From an uncultured Clostridia bacterium (GTDB lineage Bacteria; Bacillota; Clostridia; Christensenellales; Borkfalkiaceae), in the NCBI GenBank assembly GCA_947630325.1, contig CANRHB010000006.1, forward strand, positions 1-64,000: a stretch of DNA of 64,000 nt, in the 5' to 3' direction. Made by a program: the position numbers and the translations under genes. This document shows positions 33,521 to 42,531 of the stretch, piece after piece. Each line of letters opens with the position of its first letter. The first letter of the stretch is position 1. Under the pieces are notes generated by a model. It saw only the letters and a program-made list of their open reading frames with translations, was not told the DNA's origin and made no database searches.

Positions 33521-33559
33521 AAATCGCCCGCCCGAGAAAAAGCCTCGGGCGGGCGATTT
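33521..33559. terminator. Bidirectional terminator between XRE and rubrerythrin
   Basis: A 16-bp stem (33521-33536 with 33544-33559) is flanked by A and T runs on both sides and serves two convergent genes. Confidence 0.9.
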
Positions 33560-33576
33560 TTCAAACGTCTTGATTT

Positions 33577-34119
33577 TTAATAATTTTGCGCGGTAATTTC
33601 GAAAAAGCTCTTCGGGTGGGCGCAGACGGGGCAAACTTCGGGCGCCTTGGTGCCGACGATGATGTGTCCGCAGTTGCGGCACTCCCAGACCTTCACTTCG
33701 CTCCGCTCGAACACCTGCGCAGTCTCGAGGTTATGGAGCAGTGCGCGGTACCTCTCCTCATGGTGCTTTTCGATGGCGGCGACCATGCGGAACTTCGCGG
33801 CAAGCGCGGTGAAGCCCTCCTCTTCGGCTGTCTTTGCGAAGCCCTCGTACATATCCGTCCATTCGTAATTTTCGCCGTCCGCCGCTTCCTTCAAGTTGGT
33901 TGCCGTGTCGCCGATGCCGCACAGTTCTTTGAGCCACAGTTTGGCATGTTCCTTCTCGTTGTCCGCCGTTTTCAAAAAGAGCGCGGACATCTGTTCATAC
34001 CCCTCTTTCTTTGCAACAGATGCAAAATAGGTGTACTTGTTGCGCGCCTGCGATTCTCCCGCAAAGGCGGCCTGCAAATTCTTTTCGGTCTGCGTTCCCG
34101 CATATTTGTTTTCAGCCAT
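33577..34119 (-). CDS. rbr: Rubrerythrin
   Basis: Rubrerythrin reduces hydrogen peroxide in anaerobes. The 180-residue protein has the ferritin-like di-iron domain with its ExxH pairs (KEHAKL near residue 58; EKHHEER near 117) and a C-terminal rubredoxin-like iron site, CRNCG followed by CPVCAHP. Size and layout are standard. It has its own sigma-A promoter (34150-34177) and a shared terminator, so it is independent of the sugar operon upstream. No PerR box was identified. Confidence 0.96.
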   Translation of the reverse strand: MAENKYAGTQTEKNLQAAFAGESQARNKYTYFASVAKKEGYEQMSALFLKTADNEKEHAKLWLKELCGIGDTATNLKEAADGENYEWTDMYEGFAKTAEEEGFTALAAKFRMVAAIEKHHEERYRALLHNLETAQVFERSEVKVWECRNCGHIIVGTKAPEVCPVCAHPKSFFEITAQNY

Positions 34120-34149
34120 AATATTTCTCCTTGGTTTTAAGATACTTTC

Positions 34150-34177
34150 ATTATATCACATCGGCAAAATTTGTCAA
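34150..34177 (-). promoter_or_regulatory. Sigma-A promoter of rubrerythrin
   Basis: Minus-strand TTGACA (34172-34177), a 16-base spacer and TATAAT (34150-34155). The -35 box overlaps the stop codon of the GH36 gene, so any read-through from the operon would also reach rubrerythrin. Confidence 0.85.
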
Positions 34178-36345
34178 GATTTTTCTTGCAAATGCCACAC
34201 CCAGCCGCCGAAATCGCCCAAGCGGGGAAGAAGCAACCCCGCGTTCATCAGCGTATCTCCCCGCAGGGTGCGCCCGAGTTCTTTCACCGTATATTCTTTT
34301 TCGGGGCAGAGCCCTTTCAAACGGATGCGGCGGTCGAAGTCGCCCGGCATAGCATGAATGCGCATTCCCACAACATAGGCACGCGACTTGTCCTTGCTTA
34401 CAACGGCGACGCAGAAACAGTTTTCCTCATACGGGTCGGCAATACGGTAGAGATCCCCGCGCAGAATGAGTGCTTCGATCTCATGATAGTTTTCGATCTG
34501 TTCCTTGACCTGCGCCTTTTCCTCCGCGCTCAGTTTACCCAAATCGAGTTCATAGCCCGTTGCGCCGAGAGAGGCGACCGCCCCGCGCGTAAAGAAGGGG
34601 GTCGTTCTGCCCGTCTGGTGGTTGGGGCAGGAGGAGACATGACAACTCATGGCAGAGAGCGGATAGCCGTAAGAGGTCCCCCATTGGATCTTCGCGCGCT
34701 CATAGGCGTCGGTGTCGTCGCTCGTCCAGAATTGGGGGAAGAAGGAGAGCATTCCCCCGTCGAACCTGCCGCCGCCCCCCGAACAGCCCTCGAAAAAGAC
34801 GTTCGGAAAGGCCTCCTGCAACCGCCTGATCAGCCCGTACACGCCGAGCATGTAGCGGTGGGAAAACTCCCCCTGCCGCTCCGCGGGAAGGCGCGAAGAG
34901 TAAAATTCGGTGATGTGGCGGTTCATATCCCACTTGACATAGGAAATTTCGTGGCGGGAGAGAATGTCGCTCATGCGCGCAAAGATGTGATCGGTCACGT
35001 CGCCGCGGGTCATATCGAGGACGTATTGATGACGGCTCTTACAGCGGGGAACGTCCGCCCGCCCGATCGCCCAATCGGGGTGGGCGCGGTAGAGATCGCT
35101 GTCCTCGGAGATCATTTCGGGCTCAAACCAAATGCCGAACTTCATCCCCCTCTCTTTGCAGTGCGAAATCACGGGATCGAGCCCGCCCGCGAGTTTTTTC
35201 TCGTTGACGAACCAATCGCCCAGCCCCGTAAAGTCGTCCTCCCGCTTGCCGAACCAGCCGTCGTCGAGGACGAGGGTGTCGATGCCGAGGGGCGCCGCCT
35301 CGTCCGCAAGCGCGCAGAGTTTTTCGCGGTCGAACCCGAAGTAGGTGGCCTCCCAATTATTGACGAGCACGGGGCGGGGCGCATAGACGTATTTTTCGGG
35401 CAGAACGTGGCCGCGCAGGAAGTCTGCAAAGGAGCGGGACATCTCCCCGAGCCCCCTATCCGAATAGCAAACGGCGACCTGCGGCGTGACAAAACGTTCC
35501 CCCGTATGCAGTTTCCAAGAAAAATTCAAGTCGTTGATGCCGCCGCACACGCGGACGGAGCCCGTCTGCGACTTCTCCGCTTCGAGCGTCCACGAGCCGC
35601 TGTACAAAAGCTCGACCCCGACGCACTCGCCGCCGTCCTCCCCCGCGTTTTTGCCGACGAGCGCCAAAAAGGGATTCATCTGGTGGGAGGATGCGCCGCG
35701 CGCCGAGCCGATCTTTACACTGCCGTGCCCGAGCGGAGCGATCTCGGGGGTGCGCTCCATGTTGTGCCGCCCGTGGAGGCGCAATACGCCGTACTCTCCC
35801 GCCGCAAGATCGAGGCAGAAGGAATAGGCGCGCAGGAGGGTGACGGGAGAGTTGCCCCTGTTCACGATCTCCGCGTTGCGCACGAGCACGTCCGAATCTT
35901 CATACAGGGTATAATTGAGAACGATCCCGACGTCCGATAGGACGTCTTTCACAGTGACGGCAAGCGTCTCTCCCCCGCGGGCGGCGGGAAGAACGCCCAA
36001 ATTCGGCGCGCCTTGATAAATTTTATGGGAGACGTATTGAAATCTGCTTGCCCGTTCGCCGTTTTCCCGCACGATGAGCACGGAGGGCGAACGGAAATCT
36101 CCCTGCCCGAAACTGCCGTATTCGTTGCAGGAGAGGTCGAGCGAAAATTCGCTGTCTGTATCGGGCGGCACGGGCGAAAAACTCAGCCCCCGCGCGGAGG
36201 GATCGAAATAGGTCAGATCGTCCTCCCCCACCCTTCCGCCGAAATGGAGGTTGCACAGATACCCCGCGGGGTGCACCCACAGCACGCAGGAAAAAGATTT
36301 GCCGCTCAGAAAAAAGGTACGCGTTTTTCGGTCGTAAACGATCAT
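34174..36345 (-). CDS. GH36 alpha-galactosidase
   Basis: This 723-residue cytosolic enzyme removes terminal alpha-galactosyl residues. It matches the full GH36 type: an N-terminal beta-supersandwich, then WEATYFGFD, the nucleophile in YVKWDMNRH (D473), the CSGGGGRFD substrate loop, and the acid/base in WTSDDTD (D543 or D544). The length is typical. There is no signal peptide, so it acts after import. It is the last gene of the 15-gene operon, one base after the epimerase stop. The frame is open far upstream, but a GAGG ribosome site and the family-like sequence IVYDRKTRTFFL fix the start at 36345. Confidence 0.94.
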   Translation of the reverse strand: MIVYDRKTRTFFLSGKSFSCVLWVHPAGYLCNLHFGGRVGEDDLTYFDPSARGLSFSPVPPDTDSEFSLDLSCNEYGSFGQGDFRSPSVLIVRENGERASRFQYVSHKIYQGAPNLGVLPAARGGETLAVTVKDVLSDVGIVLNYTLYEDSDVLVRNAEIVNRGNSPVTLLRAYSFCLDLAAGEYGVLRLHGRHNMERTPEIAPLGHGSVKIGSARGASSHQMNPFLALVGKNAGEDGGECVGVELLYSGSWTLEAEKSQTGSVRVCGGINDLNFSWKLHTGERFVTPQVAVCYSDRGLGEMSRSFADFLRGHVLPEKYVYAPRPVLVNNWEATYFGFDREKLCALADEAAPLGIDTLVLDDGWFGKREDDFTGLGDWFVNEKKLAGGLDPVISHCKERGMKFGIWFEPEMISEDSDLYRAHPDWAIGRADVPRCKSRHQYVLDMTRGDVTDHIFARMSDILSRHEISYVKWDMNRHITEFYSSRLPAERQGEFSHRYMLGVYGLIRRLQEAFPNVFFEGCSGGGGRFDGGMLSFFPQFWTSDDTDAYERAKIQWGTSYGYPLSAMSCHVSSCPNHQTGRTTPFFTRGAVASLGATGYELDLGKLSAEEKAQVKEQIENYHEIEALILRGDLYRIADPYEENCFCVAVVSKDKSRAYVVGMRIHAMPGDFDRRIRLKGLCPEKEYTVKELGRTLRGDTLMNAGLLLPRLGDFGGWVWHLQEKS

Positions 36346-36346
36346 T

Positions 36347-37192
36347 TCAAACCTCGAAATAGGTGATTTTTTGTGTGATTCGGGCGCGCTGTCCGCCGCC
36401 GAGCGCGCAGACGCCCGCCTTTTGGGGGAAGGGGAGGGTCTCGCCTTCGGCGTCGGGCAGATTCCCCCACGGCTCGATGCAGAGCATACGCGCTCCCTCC
36501 GGCCGCCACAAAAGGAGGTAGGGAAAGCCCTCGAACTCCACGCGGGCAAGCGGTTTTTCGCCGCAAGAGAGCGTCACTTCGCGCGAAAAGGGCGCAAAAA
36601 TAAGGGTGTTCCCGCGGGACAGGCCCGCCTCGAGGAGGGGAAATTCTTTGCCTTTTCCGTAACATTTGCTCCCGCCCGTAAGCCTTCCCTCGCCGTCGTG
36701 GAGGAGGGAACAAAAGCTCTCTTCCTCCTCAAAATGCAATACGTATTGCGAAATCGGCGCAAAGAGCGCGTGCGAGAGGTGCCCGCCCCACGAAAAATAC
36801 ATCGTCCTGTTTGCGGGGTTTTCCACCTCGTAACAAATGAAAAGGCTGTCCCCACTCAGCCGATAGGTCACGGTAAAGACAAATTCAAAGGGATATTGCT
36901 TCAACGTCTCCGCGGAGGAGGATAGCGCGAAGGTAATGCTGTCCTGCGTCTGCGCGCGGCATTCGAAGTTCATTTTGCGGGCGAAGCCATGCCGGGGCAG
37001 AGGGTAAATTTTTTGATTACAGAGCATGGAGCAGTTCCCGCAAACGGGAAAGAGGACGGGAGCATGTCCCGCCCAACTGCCGTTCTCATTCTGCCAAAGC
37101 CGCTCTACCCCGTGAAAGACGAGGCTGACGGGTTCCGCGCCGAGAGAGTCGATGAGGGCGCAGATCGCGCCGTTTTCGAGCTTAAAACGCAC
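36347..37192 (-). CDS. Aldose 1-epimerase family protein
   Basis: This 281-residue galactose-mutarotase-like protein (LacX/YeaD subgroup) interconverts sugar anomers. It shows the catalytic histidine region RHGFAR, the second histidine in FSWGGH, and the glutamate in EPWGN. The start is GTG at 37192, overlapping the nagA stop by 11 bases, so translation is probably coupled. It lies between nagA and the alpha-galactosidase, where it could mutarotate galactose or an amino sugar released inside the cell. Confidence 0.88.
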   Translation of the reverse strand: MRFKLENGAICALIDSLGAEPVSLVFHGVERLWQNENGSWAGHAPVLFPVCGNCSMLCNQKIYPLPRHGFARKMNFECRAQTQDSITFALSSSAETLKQYPFEFVFTVTYRLSGDSLFICYEVENPANRTMYFSWGGHLSHALFAPISQYVLHFEEEESFCSLLHDGEGRLTGGSKCYGKGKEFPLLEAGLSRGNTLIFAPFSREVTLSCGEKPLARVEFEGFPYLLLWRPEGARMLCIEPWGNLPDAEGETLPFPQKAGVCALGGGQRARITQKITYFEV

Positions 37193-38366
37193 AACGGTAG
37201 ACGATTTCCCCGCCGACGACCGTCATGAGCACGTCGAAATCGGGTCCCAGCACGGTAAAATCGGCGCGCTTGCCCAAAGCGACGCTCCCGATCTCTTCCT
37301 CCATGCCGAGCGCCTTTGCGGGATTGTAGGAGGCGCAGTCCGCCGCCTCGCAGAGGGAGAGCCCCACTTTTTCCACCATGTTCTTGACGGCGAGGTTCAT
37401 TTTGAGCACACTCCCCGCGAGGGTGCCGTCCGCAAGCCGCGCTTCGCCGCCCTTTACGTACACTTTTTGCCCACCGAGTTCGCTCTCGCCGTCGCCGAGC
37501 CCCTTTGCGCGGATGGCGTCGGTGATGAGAATGAGCCGCTTTTCCGTCTTGCATTTTACGAGAAGTTGCATGGCGGGAACGCTCACATGGATGGTATCGG
37601 CGATGAGTTCGCAGTCGAGCCCGTCCAGAAGGAGGGCGCTCCCCACCGTGCCGATCTCGCGGTGATGGAGGGGCGATTGCGCGTTAAAGGTGTGGGTCAC
37701 ATGTTTTGCGCCCGCATTCAAAGCGCGTAAAACGTCCGCATATTTTGCGCCCGTGTGCCCGACGGAGACGAGGACCCCCTCTTTTACAAGGTGGGAAATG
37801 AGCTCTTCCGCCCCCTCTTCCTCGGGCGCGAGGGTGACGATTTTGATGAAATTTCCGCTCGCTTCGCGGTATTTTTCGAATTGCGCGATATTGGGCTTTG
37901 CCACATATTCGAGGGGCTGGGCGCCCTTGTGCGCCGCCGAAATGAAGGGCCCTTCGAGATGAACGCCCAAAAGACGCGCGCCTGTCAAGTGTTTTCCCTT
38001 GACACTTTCGCCCTTTTTTCGGCCGTTTTCTTCGCCTGTCAAGATAAATTGCTTGACAGCCGAAAGCGCTTTGAGGATCTTCTCGGGCGACTGGGTCATG
38101 GTGGTCGCAAGGAAGGAGGTCGTCCCCTCCCTCACGAGCGTGCGGGAGATGACGGAGAGCGCCTCAGCCGAGCCGTCCATCGTGTCCGCGCCGCCCGCGC
38201 CGTGGATGTGCTCATCGAGAAAGCCCGGAAGCACCACGGCGCTCTCGGGCAATTCTATCCGCTCTCCCTCTTGGGCAAAGCCGACGGTCCTTTCTTGAAA
38301 ACAAAGGCTTGTTTTTACGATCCCCGTGCCGCGAAGGTAAACGGGGACATTTTCGAAATATTTCAT
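37182..38366 (-). CDS. nagA: N-acetylglucosamine-6-phosphate deacetylase
   Basis: NagA removes acetate from GlcNAc-6-phosphate. The 394-residue amidohydrolase has the metal/substrate motifs of the family: PGFLDEHIHGAGG near residue 55, GVHLEGPFI near 135, GHTGAKYAD near 200 with THTFNA, and the catalytic aspartate in LITDAI near 285. The start at 38366 has an AGGAAA ribosome site and the MKYFENVPVYL opening; the open frame to 38405 overlaps nagB. It follows nagB by 8 bases and would feed glucosamine-6-phosphate to it. Confidence 0.95.
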   Translation of the reverse strand: MKYFENVPVYLRGTGIVKTSLCFQERTVGFAQEGERIELPESAVVLPGFLDEHIHGAGGADTMDGSAEALSVISRTLVREGTTSFLATTMTQSPEKILKALSAVKQFILTGEENGRKKGESVKGKHLTGARLLGVHLEGPFISAAHKGAQPLEYVAKPNIAQFEKYREASGNFIKIVTLAPEEEGAEELISHLVKEGVLVSVGHTGAKYADVLRALNAGAKHVTHTFNAQSPLHHREIGTVGSALLLDGLDCELIADTIHVSVPAMQLLVKCKTEKRLILITDAIRAKGLGDGESELGGQKVYVKGGEARLADGTLAGSVLKMNLAVKNMVEKVGLSLCEAADCASYNPAKALGMEEEIGSVALGKRADFTVLGPDFDVLMTVVGGEIVYRCAF

Positions 38367-38374
38367 CTTATTTC

Positions 38375-39097
38375 CTATAAGAGAGAAGCGGCGGCTTCGT
38401 CGCACACGAGGGTGCAGTCGGGATGGCGCTGTAAAATGCTGGCGGGGAGCTGTTCGGTGACCTCTCCCTCCACGAGCCCCAAAACCGCCTTGGCCTTGTT
38501 TGCGCCGCTTGCGAGGATCAAAATTTTCTTCGCGTTCATGATGTTTTTGGGTCCCATGGTATATGCCCTGCGGGGGACATCCTCGATGCGCGCAAAGAGG
38601 CGGGAATTATCCCGTATGGTGCTCTCCGCAAGGTCCACAAGGTGGGTCTCTGCCTCGAAGGAAGTGCCCGGTTCGTTGAACGCGATGTGCCCGTTGGAGC
38701 CGATCCCGAGGACCTGTATATCCTGCCGCATGTCCTCGAGGAGGGCGTTGTAGCGGGCGCACTCCTGCGCGGCGTCCTGCGCCTTGCCGTTTTCGATGTT
38801 GGTGTTTTTGGGGTCGATGTCGAGGTGGCGGAAGAGATTTTCGCGCATGAACCAAATATAGCTTTGGTCGCTCGAGAGATCCAACCCCTCGTATTCGTCG
38901 AGGTTGACCGTCCGCACCTGCTTGTAGGAAGTGCCGTTTTCTTTGTGGTCGCGCGCCATGCGCTCATAGAGCCCGAGCGGCGTGGTGCCCGTTGCAAGCC
39001 CCAGCACGGCGGCGGGGTTTTCGGTGACGACCTCTTTCATGAGTTCGAACGCCTTCGAACTCATCTCTTCATATCCCTTTGTGATGATGACGTGCAT
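38375..39097 (-). CDS. nagB: Glucosamine-6-phosphate deaminase
   Basis: NagB converts glucosamine-6-phosphate to fructose-6-phosphate and ammonia. The 240-residue protein is of the short, Bacillus-like class. It shows GLATGTTPLGLYERM near residue 34, NLDEYEGL near 65 with the catalytic Asp, and GIGSNGHIAFNEPG near 130. It starts 12 bases after the ROK stop and has an AAAGGAG ribosome site. The product enters glycolysis directly. Confidence 0.97.
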   Translation of the reverse strand: MHVIITKGYEEMSSKAFELMKEVVTENPAAVLGLATGTTPLGLYERMARDHKENGTSYKQVRTVNLDEYEGLDLSSDQSYIWFMRENLFRHLDIDPKNTNIENGKAQDAAQECARYNALLEDMRQDIQVLGIGSNGHIAFNEPGTSFEAETHLVDLAESTIRDNSRLFARIEDVPRRAYTMGPKNIMNAKKILILASGANKAKAVLGLVEGEVTEQLPASILQRHPDCTLVCDEAAASLL

Positions 39098-39109
39098 ATT
39101 TTTTCTCCT

Positions 39110-40468
39110 TTATCTGTCCTCGGGGAGGCTCGCGGCGGCGATGCTCTGCCCCACCCTTCTGCTCTTTTCGTCGGGAAGGGAGAGATGGGGCGCGTCGAAC
39201 GCGGGGAACTCCTCTTTGAGCACCCGTTTGCAACTTTCGAGCAGAAGCGTCCCTCCCCTGCCGCTCGTTACCCTGCCGAGAAGAAGCACATGCTTCATAT
39301 CGTAAAAGCGGGCATAGAAGGGCAACGTATAGCCGAGATAGACGCCGATGTCCTCAAAGACGCGCTCCGCAAGGGGGTCGCCCCCCTCCGCAAGAGACTG
39401 CACGGTTTTGAGTTTTTCGGCGGGCGAAAGCCCCTCTCCGAACCGCAGACCGCCCGCTTCGGCAAGTTTGATGACGGCGTCCTGCGAAAAATATTTGCAC
39501 CCGACGCCCGTATCGCCGCTCCATTCGTCGCGCATTGCCTCGGGGTCGAGGTCGACGGGGACGAACGCGAGTTCGGAGAGCCAGCCGTTCAGGCCCCCTT
39601 CGGCGTTGATGTAGCCCGCCGCCTCGCTCGTGCCCATGGCGATGCCGAGCACCCTGCCCTCGCCGAGTTCCATGCTCCCCGCAAGGGCGGTGACGTCGCC
39701 GTCGTTGGCGACCGTAACGGGCGCGCCGAGTTCCTTTGCGGCGTTGAGATACATATTTTTGACGTAATCGCCGTATTTTTCCCGATCCACTTTGAGGAAG
39801 AGGGAGGCCGCCATGATCTTATTGTCGACATAGACCCCTGCCGAAGAGACGCCGATCGCGTCCACGCGGGGCATTTTGCTTGCCGCCGTTTTCAGGGCGG
39901 AGAGAATTTCTTGATAGTGATAACGGGGGTCCTCCGCCGTTTTGGGATGCCAGACGACCTCCTCCGAATAGACTGCCTTTCCGTCGATGACGGCGCTCAC
40001 CTTGCGGTCGCTCCCGCCCGCGTCGAACCCGATGCGGCACCCTTTGAGACATCCGCCCACCCGCAGGGAGACGGCGCTTCGCTTGGGCTCCTCTTTGAGT
40101 TCTTCCACCGCAAAGGGCTGTTCATAGATCGTCTGCATGAAATCGGCGTCGAACGCCCGCGCGCCCTCCGCACAGTAGCGCTCTTTGAGGTACTGATAGA
40201 CGGCGCGGCTTCCGTAAACGCCCAGCCTGTGCCCGCCGTATGTCCATAAGAGAGTTTTTGCGAGACGCTCGGCAAGGAAGCAGTTGCGGGCGTCGTCCTC
40301 GCCGTCGCAAAAGGCCGGATAGGCGTAAACTTCGCGGCGGCCGCCGTGCGAAACGCTTAAAGCAATGCGGTTGCGCCTCTCCTCGGGGAGAGCGGCAACG
40401 TCCCGTTCGAATTGTTCCAAAAAGGCGATGAAGGGGCGGAAATGGGGGTCTAAAACGGGAATGATCAT
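39110..40468 (-). CDS. ROK-type sugar kinase with N-terminal extension
   Basis: This 452-residue protein is a ROK/ASKHA-fold kinase. After an extension of about 140 residues (which holds FCDGEDDARNCFLAERLAKT and no helix-turn-helix) comes the phosphate-1 loop GFDAGGSDRKVSAVI, then VTVANDGDVTA, a GIAMGTSEAAGYI loop, and a region that lacks the usual ROK zinc cluster. With NanE, NagA and NagB beside it, the best guess is an N-acetylmannosamine or N-acetylglucosamine kinase giving the 6-phosphate. The long extension and missing zinc motif make it unusual, and the substrate is inferred from context. Confidence 0.75.
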   Translation of the reverse strand: MIIPVLDPHFRPFIAFLEQFERDVAALPEERRNRIALSVSHGGRREVYAYPAFCDGEDDARNCFLAERLAKTLLWTYGGHRLGVYGSRAVYQYLKERYCAEGARAFDADFMQTIYEQPFAVEELKEEPKRSAVSLRVGGCLKGCRIGFDAGGSDRKVSAVIDGKAVYSEEVVWHPKTAEDPRYHYQEILSALKTAASKMPRVDAIGVSSAGVYVDNKIMAASLFLKVDREKYGDYVKNMYLNAAKELGAPVTVANDGDVTALAGSMELGEGRVLGIAMGTSEAAGYINAEGGLNGWLSELAFVPVDLDPEAMRDEWSGDTGVGCKYFSQDAVIKLAEAGGLRFGEGLSPAEKLKTVQSLAEGGDPLAERVFEDIGVYLGYTLPFYARFYDMKHVLLLGRVTSGRGGTLLLESCKRVLKEEFPAFDAPHLSLPDEKSRRVGQSIAAASLPEDR

Positions 40469-40480
40469 GGTTTCTCCTTT

Positions 40481-41746
40481 TTAAGGACGGGGCTCCCCGT
40501 GCACGTACACGAGCGCACCCTCTTTTAAGCGGGACTCCTCCGCGCAGATCGCCATGAGATGGCTCTCGACGGAGCGTTCGAGAGAGGTCTCCCCCTCCTT
40601 CCCGCACAATACTTCGTACAAAGTATCCACGAGCCCGCGGTCGCCCCCGCCGTGTCCGCTGTCCATTTCGCCGAGCGCGGAAATGCGGAAGTCCTCCCGC
40701 TCCCCGCCGAAGGGCTTGAGAGAGAGGAGGTCCTCCCCTTCGTCGAGAACAATCTCGCCGAGGGTGCCGAAAAAGCGCATGATGCGGCCGATCCCCGCCG
40801 TGAACGCCGTCATGGTAAGGGTGGCCTTTACCCCGTTTTCAAAGACGATGTCGGTAAGCTGGTGGTCGACGACGTCGTTGTCGCAGAAATACACGCACCT
40901 GCCGTATGCTCCCTCGCGGATCGCACGATAGAGTTTCTCCTCGGTAAGGGGGTACTCGGAAGTGATCTGCGTCTGCGGCCAGACGGCGGGAAGCTGTCCG
41001 CCCGCCTTCCACGTATCCACATAGATGCGCTTTGCGCTGTACGGGCAGGTTTCGACGTACTTGCAATCGAGGCAACGCTTCGCCGCGCCCGCGGGAGCGT
41101 TTTCGGGTTTGAACCAAACGAGGTCCCCCACCGACGACACGCTCTTTGCGCGCGAATTCGCATAGTACTGCAGAAGGTCGAGGTCGTGACAGCACTTTGC
41201 AAGGATCATGGGAGCGGTGTCCTTTCGGGAGCGCCAATTCCCGCGCACATAGCTGTGCGCCTCATGCCAATATGCCACCTGCTCGAGCGACTGGATGGCG
41301 ACGAGTTTGCCGATCCTGCCCTCCTTTAAGAGTTCGGCCGCCTTGACAAAGGCGGGCGCATAGCGCAGAACGTGACAGACGACGACCTTGCCGCCGTACT
41401 TTTTCTGCGCCGCAAGGAGTTCTTCGAGTTCTTCCCTCTTGTCCGAAACGGGCTTTTCGAGGAGCAGATCGTACCCGAGCGAAAGCGCTTTGACCGCCTG
41501 CCGCACGTGGTCGGCGTCCATCGTCGCAATGACGAGAAGGTCCGCCCGCTTCCTTTCGAAGAAGGGCTCCTCGCTTGAAAAGCGCGCCTCCGAGGGGACG
41601 GAGAAGAGTTCGCCATAGTAGGCAAGCCGCTCCCCGTCCCGCTCACAGAGGGAGACGATGGAAAAGTTTTCCTTCTCCGCAAGAAGTTTTGCATACGTTT
41701 CGGCGCCGCGGTTGCCGCAACCGAGAATTGCCGCCGTAAAATTCAT
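40481..41746 (-). CDS. Gfo/Idh/MocA-family oxidoreductase
   Basis: This 421-residue NAD(P)-dependent sugar oxidoreductase has an N-terminal Rossmann motif (ILGCGNRGAETYAK), the EKP dinucleotide motif near residue 96, and a C-terminal substrate domain. A cysteine group in the middle, CLDCKYVETC followed by PYS near residue 215, is seen in a clostridial subgroup and might bind metal. Members of the family oxidise sugars or open glycosidic bonds by transient oxidation. It lies between NanE and a ROK kinase, so an amino sugar is the likely substrate. It is one base from nanE. Confidence 0.85.
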   Translation of the reverse strand: MNFTAAILGCGNRGAETYAKLLAEKENFSIVSLCERDGERLAYYGELFSVPSEARFSSEEPFFERKRADLLVIATMDADHVRQAVKALSLGYDLLLEKPVSDKREELEELLAAQKKYGGKVVVCHVLRYAPAFVKAAELLKEGRIGKLVAIQSLEQVAYWHEAHSYVRGNWRSRKDTAPMILAKCCHDLDLLQYYANSRAKSVSSVGDLVWFKPENAPAGAAKRCLDCKYVETCPYSAKRIYVDTWKAGGQLPAVWPQTQITSEYPLTEEKLYRAIREGAYGRCVYFCDNDVVDHQLTDIVFENGVKATLTMTAFTAGIGRIMRFFGTLGEIVLDEGEDLLSLKPFGGEREDFRISALGEMDSGHGGGDRGLVDTLYEVLCGKEGETSLERSVESHLMAICAEESRLKEGALVYVHGEPRP

Positions 41747-41747
41747 A

Positions 41748-42449
41748 TCATTGCCTCATGAAATTGGGATGATTTTCGAGTACGTTGACAAAGACGCGGG
41801 TGATGACCTGCGGGCGGGTGATCGCCGCCCCGATGATGACGTGGTCGACGCCCGCGTCGAGCACGCTCCTCAGCGCCGCGAAGGAGTTGATGCCCCCCTC
41901 CGCAACCACGGTGGCGTGCTTTACGTCGTCGAGAAGTTCGGCGCAGAATTCGGGGTCGGGAATGAGGAATCCCGCCGTGCTCTCGGTGTAACTGCGGAGG
42001 GTGGTGGACACATAGTCGAACCCCATTTTGTCCGCCGCGATCGCGTCCTCATAGGTGGCGCAATCGGCCATGACCGCCTTGTCCGAATGGTCGCGGATGT
42101 AGCGGTAGAGCGTTTCGAGCGAAACGCCTTCGGGACGGGGACGAAGAGTCGCGTCGAGCGCGATGACGTCGCACGCCGAGCGGATGAGCGCCTTTACCTC
42201 CTTGAGCGTGGGGGTGATGTAGACGGGGGAATCGGCATACTGCTTTTTGATGAGCCCGATGATGGGAAGGGTGCCTTGCGTGATGCGGCGGATGGCGTTG
42301 ATGTCCCGCACCGTGTTGGCGCGGATGCCGACCGCGCCCCCCTGCTTGGCGGCAAGCGCCATTTTGGGAATGGTGTTACCGCCGTACAAAGGCTCGTCTT
42401 TGAGCGCCTGGCAGGAAACCACCAAGCCTTTCGGAATGACCTTGTTCAT
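41748..42449 (-). CDS. nanE: N-acetylmannosamine-6-phosphate 2-epimerase
   Basis: NanE turns ManNAc-6-phosphate into GlcNAc-6-phosphate, the substrate of NagA. The 233-residue TIM-barrel protein opens with KGLVVSCQALKDEPL and carries GAVGIRAN near residue 40, PIIGLIKKQY near 65, ALDATLRPRP near 110, MADCATYEDA near 145 and VVAEGGINS near 190. The start at 42449 fits this and lies in the 82-base gap after the GH26-like gene. No nanA lyase or sialidase is near, so ManNAc probably comes from a source other than sialic acid. Confidence 0.95.
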   Translation of the reverse strand: MNKVIPKGLVVSCQALKDEPLYGGNTIPKMALAAKQGGAVGIRANTVRDINAIRRITQGTLPIIGLIKKQYADSPVYITPTLKEVKALIRSACDVIALDATLRPRPEGVSLETLYRYIRDHSDKAVMADCATYEDAIAADKMGFDYVSTTLRSYTESTAGFLIPDPEFCAELLDDVKHATVVAEGGINSFAALRSVLDAGVDHVIIGAAITRPQVITRVFVNVLENHPNFMRQ

Positions 42450-42472
42450 AATTAAATTCCTTTTTGGTATAC

Positions 42473-42525
42473 TTGTGCCGCGAACGCAAGGAACGGGCCG
42501 AAAAAGTTGTGCCGCGAACGCAAGG
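42473..42525. repeat. 19-bp direct repeat before nanE
   Basis: TTGTGCCGCGAACGCAAGG occurs at 42473-42491 and again at 42507-42525, in the widest gap of the operon. It could be a regulator site or part of an RNA structure; no promoter boxes were found with it. Confidence 0.6.
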
Positions 42526-42531
42526 GAAGGA

